Program-made: the position numbers and the translations under genes | Assembly: GCF_918797505.1 (NCBI RefSeq) | Contig: NC_092793.1 | Coordinates: 74,397,912 to 74,461,911 of the forward strand | DNA length: 64,000 nt | Origin: Bemisia tabaci | Taxonomy: Eukaryota; Arthropoda; Insecta; Hemiptera; Aleyrodidae | Direction: 5' to 3' | Notes under the pieces: generated by a model | Database searches by the model: none | What the model saw: only the letters and a program-made list of their open reading frames with translations | What the model was told of the DNA's origin: nothing | Shown: piece after piece, positions 41,551 through 50,792 of the stretch | How the letters are laid out: the number at the start of each line of letters is the position of its first letter | Numbering within the stretch: the stretch's first letter is position 1

Positions 41551-43285
41551 CAGAAGCAGAACCGGTCGGCGCTGACAAAATATCGAGAATTCTCGATGGC
41601 GGTCGGCGAAACTCGGTAGCCACTAATAAATATAATCGTACGAGGTTCTAATTTATCATAGGCGAACATGTCGTCGGCCCGATTGATCCGGGGGGCTTTT
41701 TTTTCTCTTTTTCTCTGTTTCTCTTTCTTCCCGCCGCGAAAATACGGGCAACTACGGCCGCGGCTCCGGGCGGAACACGGGTAGCTGTCCCGTAATTATT
41801 CAATCACATCCGCCTCTTTGCCCGTGCTCGCTCAAAACTGTTTTGAAATTCTAATGCCACCGCTGAACCCGTCGGAAACCGCGTATGTGCCTCGGCTATC
41901 GTGCGGGACTCGGGTGGTTTTGAATAGACCGCGCGCGGATGCGGCTGGTGGGCTCAGAAGCGGGCAACCTGTTGTCGGGAGGTGGACCGACTATTCAATG
42001 AAGTTGGGAAATTAAAAGAGGAGGGACGCAAGGGTCGATGAAGAGATAGAGAGAACATGAGCGCGCTCGTGAGGTCTCTCTGGGCACGAATGGAAAAGAA
42101 CGAAAATTGTGAAAAGCGAAACTGCAAACTTCGCAACGTGGACAAAATACGACGTCATAAAATTCTCCGGAAATTTAAAGAAAAAGAGAGGATTTTCAAA
42201 AAATTGAAAGGTTCTTTCGGGCTCAAACTTCAGTTTTTTGGTATCATTTCATCTGGGTTTTATTTTATAAATACCCAGCCGTTTTATCATATTTCTATCC
42301 TAGGTATTCGAGTATAACCCGTCCAACCGATTTGGAATGGAACAATAATAGATTTGATAATAATGAACTTTCTTAAAGGGTCAAGAGAACTTTCGAGCTT
42401 GCGAAAGTCGATACACAGCAAACCTAACCTAATTTGCTAAAATTCGGCTCGCAAACTGCGCACCCCCGACATTCATCAGTCATCATTCGGGGCACTTTAC
42501 GTTCAACAAGTTGCTCATCAATCATCATCAAGCGAAAAATAGCGTTGACCTCCGATCTTAACTTTTACCTCATCCGATTACATTGCTCGGTCTCTAAAGT
42601 ATATCTCTTTAAGCCAATCAGAAATGAATTGAACATGTCTCAACTCTCTCTAAAAAGGGACTCCACGAGAAACGAGGCAGCCACGAAGGTAAAAGTTGCG
42701 TCGTGGTATCAGGGACGATGGATCTGAGTCGCGGGAGGACGGCGCGGCGACTTCCGCGGAATACAAATCCCCGAGAACGCAGCGTCCACCGGCTCCAGCG
42801 ATGCTGGATGCGTATCGCGATTTGAATATATATTGTCGGCCGTTGATTGATGGATTGACGGCGAGTCCGAACGGTAATCGATCGATGGTCACTGGACCCC
42901 GGAGATTTATAACTATCGGGCTCCTATTTACTCAGCCATGTTTAATTCTTTCATTTAAATAAATTAGACCAGAGGGTAATAGTGCTCGTCGAAGATTTAT
43001 CGTCGCCGGTTTCGAGGTTAGGAGCGCAGCGCGCTCATTGGCTCGTTTTTTCCGGCCTCCCGAGTCTCGTGGCTATTTGTAGCGAGTAACTCGATCGTAG
43101 AGAAAGTGCAGAAAAGTTGCGCTCGTGGAGGGACGATAGAACTTGTTTCGGGCTCTTGGCACATAGTCTTTGGCAAAGTCCAGGCTCTTACACCTAATTA
43201 GCTGTTTAGAAACATTTGACCGGTTGTAGAACATGCTACAGGCATTTGAAGGAAAATCATTCACGGAACCTATGGCTGGGTAAGG
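41551..43285. other. Non-coding stretch, no gene found
   Basis: Unique sequence with GC-rich blocks near 41740-42000 and 42690-43150. Several overlapping short frames on both strands share these blocks. No domain or splice structure is recognised. Confidence 0.4.
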
Positions 43286-43558
43286 ATGGTTTATGGAGGT
43301 TTTAGAATTCGAGACAGCATGGAAATTGAACAAATCTTAGAATATCAAGATATTGTCAGATTCACCAGAGCCGAAAGAATCCAGTCGTGCGGTCTTGTCG
43401 AAAGAATGGACCATCGCAGAATGCCAAAGAGGTTACTAAAAGTGGAGCCCCAATGCCAAAGAGGAGAGGAAGACCACGGTAAAAATTGTCCCAAAGTATG
43501 TATGAGAAGACTTGAGAAAGATGAATGTACGAAGAGAAAAATATTAAAGACAGGATAA
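43286..43558 (+). pseudogene. Decayed C-terminal fragment of a non-LTR retrotransposon protein
   Basis: A 90-residue frame contains QDIVRFTRAERIQSCGLVERM, then DHRRMPKRLLKVEPQ and a basic stretch ending RRLEKDECTKRK. The pattern VxRM(D)xxRxPKRLLK followed by a Gly/Arg-rich linker is typical of the tail after the reverse transcriptase in many arthropod non-LTR retrotransposons. Usual residues are replaced here (Gln-Ser-Cys where Trp-x-Gly-His is common), and the reverse transcriptase itself is missing. It is therefore a relic and not a host gene. Exact clade not determined. Confidence 0.55.
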
Positions 43559-43561
43559 AAT

Positions 43562-44330
43562 GATAAGAAGTCATTTCAGAAGCCTAAACCCACGAGGGGA
43601 AGGGACATTCCGTTTTATCTCCTCTTTCCCCCTCAAAAAGTAGGGGAAAATGGGGGGGGGGAGGGAGTTGGATCTTTGATAATTAACGCTAAATTAAGCA
43701 TTTTACTTAATCTGCCAAAACCTACGTTTGCATTCCTATCCTAACGTTTAAGTCTCCTTCTATATTCAAGGACAGCTTTTGCGGGTAATCCAAAACTAAT
43801 AACTTCTCCATGACCTCTTGCTCGATTTTGTCAAATGCACTCCCTCTTTGTTCTCTCCCCTTGGATAGGTCATCGATGTAGGCTCCTATTATCGACTGTG
43901 AAAGCAGGACACAGGAAAGCTTTCTAACCCCTTTATTCAACCTCCGAACACTGGGACCAAGTACTGAGTAGCGAGAAACTAGAAACCCTATAGAAAGGAA
44001 TGGAAGGAGGACGAGAGGCAAGAGAAGATGCTTTTAATTTTGACGGGCTGCCTTTTAATTAAAATGAAATTACGGGCTGTCTAATGCAGACGTCGCCGAT
44101 TTTTGATGACTCACGCCGGGCGCTCACCGTTCATCGATAGGCCGCCGTCCGGCTCACCGTTCAACGATGAACGACGGAGTGGATTAATTCGTCAAAAGTC
44201 GCGCCAGGGTTGCTGGGTCGTCGCTTTTTTGAATCAGTTGTTTTTCGAAGCGGGTAATGGTACCAGAATCGAAATTACTGTTACATGAACCAATAGTGTG
44301 CCAAACTTAGAACATCACTGCAGTGCTATG
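43562..44330. other. Non-coding stretch with a possible endonuclease relic on the - strand
   Basis: A 99-residue - strand frame (43722-44021) ends LNIEGDLNVRIGMQT. GDxNxRxG is the signature of the exonuclease/endonuclease/phosphatase fold used by non-LTR retrotransposons. With only this word matched, the assignment is weak, though the retrotransposon relic at 43286-43558 lies next to it. G10 at 43652-43661. Confidence 0.3.
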
Positions 44331-44683
44331 GAAAAGAGCCGTAAGTGCAGTCTGGAATGAGCCCCGAGAAACGTAAGAGCATGTGTTTACTGTGGCTCAC
44401 ACTGCCGTGTTAAGGACAAACGCCGCATGATAATTCAAAAGTTACCAAATATCTTCCCATAAAATATTTATTTTTGCGGAAAAATATGAATATTTTTCCT
44501 CGACATTTTTCAGGAACTTTAGGAGAAATTGCGAACAAAATTATCTGAAAAATTGGAAGAATAATATTCGCAAGTTCACCAGGAAATTCCTGTTTTATCA
44601 AAGGAAATCTGGCAACGCCTGAAGGTTCATGCGGCATTTTTTCTCAGTAAGGCATCATACAGAAGTGCACTTACGGCTCTCCT
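44331..44683. mobile_element. Nested pair: GAGCCGTAAGTGCA element containing a TACTGCCGT-family element
   Basis: The outer ends are GAAAAGAGCCGTAAGTGCAG and TGCACTTACGGCTCTCC. Inside, from about 44400 to 44656, ACTGCCGTGTTAAGGACAAA then CGCCGCATGA is mirrored by TCATGCGGCATTTTTTCTCA then GTAAGGCA, with GTTACCAAATATCTTCCC and GGAAATCTGGCAACGCCTGA next in. The inner element is the 10147-type family and the outer one resembles 29684. Confidence 0.7.
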
Positions 44684-45573
44684 CTGTGACACGGCAGACT
44701 GTGCTCCGGTTCATAAATCCGAAATATCGTGTCTGTGGAAGAGTCCAGCTATTGGTTATTGATAATTTTATAGAAAATTAGGGATGTGTTCCATAATTCT
44801 GCTTAACACATGAAAGGACAATCATCAGGTACTTATCCGTGAAATAAAGACGCCACCCTGCAACGCCGCATATATCGACCTCCTTCAAAAGCTCAAATCA
44901 CGGTGAATCAAGTCGGATCGATTTGAGTGGGTTTTTAATTATAAATCGGCATGGGCCTCGGAGCCAGATCGCGTCAACCACTCAACTCGGACGAAAACCT
45001 CCTCGCAGATACGCGGTTTTTCCTCGCCGCGGCAGCACTCAGCCTCAAACGCGAACCGCGGGCCGCGGTGCACTAATGTGCACGAAAACCGGTATCTGTC
45101 GTATTCTCACGGCTATTTGTCCGGTGCATTCAGTACACGTCCCGGGAATTATGCCATTGTTTAAGCCGCAATGATATCATCAGGCTTACCCCCTCCACCC
45201 CCTCCACCCCTCGACCGGCCGCAGCTAATGCCCGCCGCGCCACGTTCTGCGCTTTCCCACATGAATCCATCCAGGGCCGTGATCGCGCTTTTGCGACACT
45301 TTTTTTTCGCCGAATAAGAGTGTTGCGGTTGCCAACGTTCAAAATCGCGAAACCACTCTCTCTTTCATCGTGTGAAAACTGCGCGTTGTTCAGCCGTGGA
45401 TTTCCTTTCGCTGAGGAAAGTCGAAGATACGGAATTTTTTAATTGAATCAAACTGATAAAAATATATTCAATTTTACGTATCGAGTTTTCGATTGTACGA
45501 CACCCCCCCCCCCCCCCCGACCTTTTTTCTCAGTGTCGAGACTACGCTGAGCTTGACGACTGGGTCCAATACG
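44684..45573. other. Non-coding stretch, no gene found
   Basis: Unique sequence, GC-rich at 44960-45300, with short repeats of CCCTCCACC near 45190. C16 at 45503-45518. GTTGCCAACGTTCAAAATCG at 45328 is a solo end of the 30376-type element. Confidence 0.4.
45503..45518. repeat. C16 homopolymer
   Basis: An uninterrupted run of 16 C on the + strand, about 55 bases upstream of the element at 45574. Confidence 0.95.
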
Positions 45574-45727
45574 CAGTGGCGTGGCGTGCTTTGCGATATA
45601 TCGATTGATCTGTCATTTAAACCTATAGATAAGGATTGATAAACAGGGTGTTCCCAACAAACACCTTAATAATCGATACCTTCAAATGGAGACATAACGA
45701 TAATCGACCATTCATGCCCCGCCATTG
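45574..45727. mobile_element. CAGTGGCG-family short inverted-repeat element
   Basis: It starts CAGTGGCGTGGCGTGCTTTG and ends ATTCATGCCCCGCCATTG. Flanks CCAATACG and CCAATAAG match at seven of eight bases, a good 8-bp duplication. The inside is close to 2826-2982 (ATCGATTGATCTG, GATAAACAGGGTGTTC). Confidence 0.85.
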
Positions 45728-45787
45728 CCAATAAGCTGAATGCAGATGTCGAGACAGAGCACCCGGCGCCGAGATATATTCGAAGTC

Positions 45788-45935
45788 TCGCAAATTGGCA
45801 ACAGTATAGGTCTCGCCTACTGAAACGTATGTTAAACAATCGGAATATATCGAGACGGGTCGCCTCGCCGAGGATCGATTATTTATGATGGATTTAAATG
45901 GAGGAAAATCGCCGTTGCCACCTCACAAGAATCGC
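45788..45935. mobile_element. Possible decayed palindromic element
   Basis: GCAAATTGGCAACAGTATAG on the left and TAAATGGAGGAAAATCGCCG then TTGCCACC on the right follow the 22580 plan, with GAGGATCGATTATTTA inside. The termini are not well paired. Confidence 0.35.
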
Positions 45936-47318
45936 CGTTGGATTCGATTCCGCGTTGCCATAGCCCGGAGTCCCTCGGTTTTCAAGCCGTGGTCGGGAAT
46001 TTAATTCGTAGGGAATTTTTCCGCGGAGCTGCTATGTCAGACTGCTTTGATTCGACGCCGAAACCCGTCATTAAGGTCCTGAACAATGGCACGTGACAAA
46101 AGGCCCCGCGCCGCGCCGCGTTGCGACCCCACGTTGGCCATACTGCGATTTTAATTAAACGTGTGCTGCCCCCTCGCGGCTCGTACTTCAACCGACGCGA
46201 GTTGCCAACGGCAAAAAAAAAAAAATATTTTGTAATCCGTTGAGTGATAAGCTTTCAGAACCGTAATTTGCAGGATGTAAAGTCGAAAGTGTAAAAATTA
46301 TGTTTTTGACCTTTCAGCTGCGTTGAAAAACGTAAATGATATTTTTGTAGGATGATTGTATGTAGATTTTTAGGTAATCTTAAACTTTTAAAGAGGAAGG
46401 GGAAAACAATGCAGGTCTCTCAGAGTTCCTCAAGACTTTTCTTTAAGAATGTTCTCAAGTACCAATTTTAATAAATCTAGAGCGTATATTTAACTTAAAG
46501 TCGGTTATTTTCAGTGAACACTTTGGGGTCAAGTAAGTTTTTGTCGCAGCATCATAACACATAGTAGAACACGGTGGATAAATGAGAAAAAAGAAGAGAA
46601 AAAGACCCACAAAGTTTCACTGAAAATGACTGACTAAAAGTCACCGCTTTAGATTCAAAATTGGTACTTCGTAAAGTCTTGAGGAATTCTGAAGGGACCT
46701 AAACTGTTTTACCCTTTCTCTTTCAAAATTTAAGAATATCTCAAATTCTACGTACAAATAAGTAATCCTATAGAAATAAAGACCTATCTTAAAAAATATA
46801 CTATATGCATAACCGGAGATTGTGATACCGAAAAAATAAAATATGCCTTCACTGCTACAGAGATCACTTTGACAGTGATCTTCTGGCCTGTATTTCCGGA
46901 TAAATTTGGCAATCCGGAGTCAGAGACGCCTCGAAGCCGTGATGGCTCTGCGCAATGCCCAAGCCCACTCTTGAGCCAATGACTACATAATTACTATAAG
47001 TGCAGTTGCACTGTCTAACTATATTATACTTACGCATGGAACGTGCCGAAAGCTACGATGTATGCCGACACCGGTACTGCACCCAGAACGAAACGATCCT
47101 ATCCGCTCGTTCTTGGGAACCGCTCGGACAGCTCCCTACCAGAGGCCATGAAATTAATATCGTCCTGCATCTCCAAACAGACTTCTTTGATAATAGGTGC
47201 AGTCTTCGTCGTGCATTTTCAAAACAGCGGCACCATAATTTTATCAGACCGAGGGGTGCAGCGTACCTCCAGGTTTGGGAACACTCCTGAACGTCGAGGA
47301 GTCAGAAAACCTCATGCA
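45936..47318. other. Non-coding stretch, no gene found
   Basis: AT-rich unique sequence with no recognisable domain or repeat border; an A13 run at about 46213. Confidence 0.4.
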
Positions 47319-47572
47319 CTGAGAAAAATCTATGGTTAAAGTTACCATATTAGTGGTATCCTGAATGAACTCTTGATTAATGGTGGTCATAACCGTTAAT
47401 AGAACTATTTTTACCATCGCGATGATAATTTTATCAATTCGGTAGTAATATTATCACTAATAGGTAAAAGCACCCCTATTAATGGTTATTGGTACTACTA
47501 GTCACCCCACTAATAAAATAAATTTAATGGCATTTTTTTTTTTGGTATTTGTGTGTGTGTGTGCTCAGTGTA
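47319..47572. mobile_element. Possible short element with CACTGAG ends
   Basis: CACTGAGAAAAATCTATGG on the left and GTGCTCAGTG on the right. The inside is dominated by AT-rich TTAATGGT / ACCATTAATR words in both orientations (TTACCATATTAGTGGTATCC, AATGGTTATTGGTACTACTA). A TG repeat (47551-47563) lies near the right end. 15117-15240 looks like a decayed relative. Confidence 0.4.
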
Positions 47573-48254
47573 GGTTAATCAATGAACTTGAAACTTTTGC
47601 ATCATCAATACTCTTGTGGATATTCGGTCGAAAGTTTTCACCATTTTCAGATGAAAACACGCGTAAAGAAAAACTGATCCCAATCATTAATATTTCATGA
47701 TAATCCCAATTAATTACTCAACGTTAATTAAATACCGGTAATATAAAAAGCACTGAACTTCATCGATCTAAATCGAATTTTCACTCTGTCACAACACACT
47801 CTCATACATCATACTCCTCAAGTGTCCAGATTTAGGGTCTCACCCCAATTTTCGGGACGTTCGAGCCCTTTAGGGGTTTCCAGCCCAAGGGCGTTTGAGT
47901 GCATTTCCTCAGCCTCCGCTTTTCAACGCAATATCAAGTGTCGTTTCATCAAGTTCGCTTCCTGAGTAGTCGGCACGATTTCCGTGTGAAAACTAAATCA
48001 GTGAAACCCAAGTTACCCCGGCCTCACCCTATCGAATCACACGAAAAAGACTGTTAGCGCGGATGTCAATCGAGTCTCGATGGATTTCCCTCGATCAATA
48101 GAGCTCTGGCCATCTTCCGGCCCCCGCGATGAAGATCCACGGGCTCTGATTACCCCCTCAATCGAATTTCGATTAATTTCATCGGATTAATAGGGCTGGG
48201 AGCGGAGCGGCTGTGTTGTTGCCCCCGCGTTCAAGTCTCCGAGCGCGTCTGTGG
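47573..48254. other. Unique non-coding sequence upstream of recursive splice site 3
   Basis: No gene or repeat recognised. From about 48040 it is GC-rich with several ATCGAATTTCGATTAATTT-like words. Confidence 0.35.
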
Positions 48255-48279
48255 CTTTTCCGTTTTACACAGGTGAGTG
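48250..48279 (+). promoter_or_regulatory. Candidate recursive splice site 3 (cut 48272/48273)
   Basis: GTGGCTTTTCCGTTTTACACAG ends at 48272 and is followed at once by GTGAGTGG, a perfect GTGAGT donor. The preceding tract is pyrimidine-rich and C-richer than at the other three sites. An exon beginning or ending here cannot be excluded, since the next 200 bases are GC-rich, but frames there run on both strands and show no domain. Confidence 0.5.
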
Positions 48280-48787
48280 GACAAGGATCGGATTTCGGAG
48301 GCGCTGCCCGACAGCCGGGAGATGCGCCGACCCTTGTCCCTGTCCACCGGGGCCAATTAACCCTGTCAAGAGCCCGGGCTTCCTCCGCGGGCCCCTGACA
48401 CCCGAGCCGCCCGCCCCGCTCCCAACATGACCGTTGCGCCGCAGAAAGCGTGTTTCCCTGCGGTTTTTTCGGGCCCCGTTTTCGCATCTGGAGTAAGCAC
48501 GTGGTGAGCTTGCCTCTCTCATCCCGCGGCAGGTGCTCAAAGTGAGGTAACTTTGGGCTCGGGATATTGAAACTGTGGTTTCTGCGCCGCTCGCTCCGAG
48601 CCCGCTTGTGGCTGACAGGCGTCGAGGCGTTTCTCGACGAGGCAGCTGCAATTGTACTTTTCCGTAGTTCCTAAAGTTTTTGCTCTTTCAGAGCCTAAGA
48701 ATACTACTACACATGTGTAATTTAAAAGTTCTACGGGGAAAGAAAGTGTTAGGGGTTTTCTTCTAAAATTGTGGTACCGTTTCAAAC
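48280..48787. other. GC-rich unique stretch, no supportable exon
   Basis: Overlapping frames of 60-130 residues on both strands reflect high GC. None has a recognisable domain. Confidence 0.35.
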
Positions 48788-49048
48788 GTTGGATGATATG
48801 GACATTTACAATTCATTTTGGTAGTACCGCAACTGGGCGTATCTCTGCCAAACGGAACTATGTGCATTATGACGTGAGCTCTGTTATGCATATATTCTTA
48901 TAGGTCTTGGGGATCATATCTTCATGCACATAGTTCCGTTTGGCAGAAATACGACCAACTCAAGTTGGGGTAGTACCGCAATATTTTGAATAATAACCTA
49001 ATTTATTGGGGTACAACCGCAATTTTTGGAAATGTCCACATCATCCAA
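48788..49048. mobile_element. Outer inverted-repeat element carrying a nested GGACGTATTT-family element
   Basis: GTTGGATGATATGGACATTT followed by ACAATTCATTTTGGTAGTAC and CGCAA on the left is mirrored on the right by GTACAACCGCAATTTTTGGA followed by AATGTCCACATCATCCAAC. GGTAGTACCGCAA occurs on both sides of the inner element. The inner element (48835-48956) is described separately. Confidence 0.65.
48835..48956. mobile_element. GGACGTATTT-family short element, 122 bp, nested
   Basis: The ends are GGGCGTATCTCTGCCAAACG and, from the right, GGTCGTATTTCTGCCAAACG. The flanks are AACT on both sides (48831-48834 and 48957-48960). The inside keeps GAACTATGTGCATTATGACG and GAGCTCTG. It inserted into the older element at 48788-49048. 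Confidence 0.85.
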
Positions 49049-49775
49049 CAACTTTCGCAGAACTTTCTTTCACGCTATATTGTTACTCAAGCGATTGTTT
49101 TTTAAACGCTCGTAAGGAAATGGATCTCAGTGTAAAAAAAACTTCGAATTGGGATGTTGGCACCTCAAGAGAGTCTTACAAACATTTTGGCACAAAAGCG
49201 AGCAATAAAGTCTAGGAATTGAACCGGTGATATCTCTCGAAAGCGCCGTCTTCCCGCAAAGAAAGAAAGGCGGCCTTACTCAAGGTGTTAACTTTTATCG
49301 ATCTTTCACGCCTGGTCAGTGTGCACATAGATTTTACTCGACCTGGGTCTTTTCACCTTGTTCCTTGTTCCGGCCGATGTCGGCGCGGAAATCATAAAAC
49401 TCGCCGTCTTAGGCGAGAAAAAAAATGCAAAAAACAACACAAACTAGAGAAAAGGAACACGAAGAAAAAAACCCCGACACTCCGATTTCGCCCAGTCGCA
49501 ACGTAGCTGCCAGTTTGCACAAAATCCGGTTTATAAAACGAAAATTCCTTTATCACTGATCTTTCAGCTAATTTTCACCATCCCTCCTTTATGACGTGCT
49601 GCAAGTACACAATGCATATAGAACTCAACGCCGGTCACAAGCACTGCGATTCAGTAAAGTTCTCGGTCTATATAACCAAAATACTGCTACCGTATGGTAT
49701 ACTTAGCACCACTACCAGAAAATTCAGTTACCTTAACATCAGTCCTGGTTCGAGCGAAAACTCCGATGTTTCATG
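49049..49775. other. Non-coding stretch, no gene found
   Basis: Unique sequence with short frames only and no domain recognised. Confidence 0.4.
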
Positions 49776-49935
49776 CAATGGCGAGGCATGAATGACCGAC
49801 TATCGATATTTCCTCATTTGAAGCTATGGTAAAGAATCGATTATGAAGGTGTGCATCGCACACATCCTGTTTATCGATCCTTTCCCATAGGTAACGAGAG
49901 ATAAATCGATGTATCGCAAAGCTGTATCCCCGCGC
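49776..49935. mobile_element. CAATGGCG-family element with decayed right end
   Basis: It starts CAATGGCGAGGCATGAATGA followed by CCGACTATCGATATTTCC, and contains GGTAAAGAATCGATTATG, CATCCTGTTTATCGATCC and AAATCGATGTATCGCAAAGC, as in 2826-2982 read from the other side. The expected GCCACTG terminus is missing on the right. Confidence 0.65.
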
Positions 49936-50512
49936 GAAACTACTCAAACGCGGTAAGTCAGTCGGTGTCGTTCGTGCAAAGAGGCAACCCGGGTTCGGCC
50001 GTGTTTTGTTTCTCGGGCGAAAATCGGGGAGCGTGGACAAGACCTTTTCTCACACCTCTTCCCGGGGGAGGGGGGTCGTCCTGCGGGCACTTCAACTTTG
50101 ACCAGTATCACTTTCTCCGGGAGAGCTCTCCAAGTCTTCGGCGGAGTCCCGGCTCTCGCGGTCGCTACAGATCAATAAAAACCGTCCTGTTATCACTTTC
50201 GAATCCGGCGCTGAGTGGGTCTCCCCCCCCCCCCCCCCCGATCCTGATCCCGCGGAGCAAGTGTCGTAACAGCGAGGATCGCGGCAACTTTCAGGCACGA
50301 TCATCGCATCGCCGCATCTTCCGCGCCGTTGCCGGAGAAACTGAGAAAATAACAACTTTTCGAGGGTGTCTAGCTTTTAATGGGGTCATGTGATGGGCGT
50401 ATTTGTGCTGAAGCGCAGTGTGGACCTAAATAGGGAGCTCGAAAATTCAGGGAAAAAGAAGTGCTTTCTGCGAGAAAGTCCATCATAAGACAATCAAAAA
50501 AATAAAAGAGTC
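49936..50512. other. GC-rich unique stretch, no supportable exon
   Basis: Frames occur on both strands across 49965-50393. C17 at 50223-50239 lies inside them, which argues against coding. Confidence 0.4.
50223..50239. repeat. C17 homopolymer
   Basis: An uninterrupted run of 17 C on the + strand. Confidence 0.95.
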
Positions 50513-50728
50513 CAGGGTGTCTACATGTCCGGAAATAGTACCGCTTTTTTAAGGGGGGTCCGTAAGTACTGAAAAAGTGCGGAAATTCCGCATAAGGTCC
50601 GGAATTTTTTTCATTTTTTGGTCATTTTTGTCTCAATTTGAGCGAGAAATTCAAATTTTTGAAATTTTTCGAATTTCGTCAAATGGATGTACTGAAAAAG
50701 TACTGATTTTTTAGTGTATTTTCCGAAG

Positions 50729-50781
<53 letters not shown>

Positions 50782-50792
50782 TAGACACCCTG
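50513..50792. mobile_element. CAGGGTGTCTAC-type inverted-repeat element
   Basis: Ends CAGGGTGTCTAC and GTAGACACCCTG are perfect 12-bp inverted repeats. The inside has repeated TGTCCGGAA, GTCCGGAATTTTT, GTACTGAAAAAGTACTGAT and AAATTTTTGAAATTTTTCGAA words. A T50 tract lies directly against the right terminus. Flanks AAGAGTC and AAGAGCA agree at five of seven bases, so the duplication is uncertain. Non-coding. Confidence 0.8.
50731..50780. repeat. T50 homopolymer
   Basis: Fifty uninterrupted T, bounded by GAAGAA on the left and by the GTAGACACCCTG terminus on the right. The true length in the genome may differ because such runs are hard to sequence. Confidence 0.9.
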
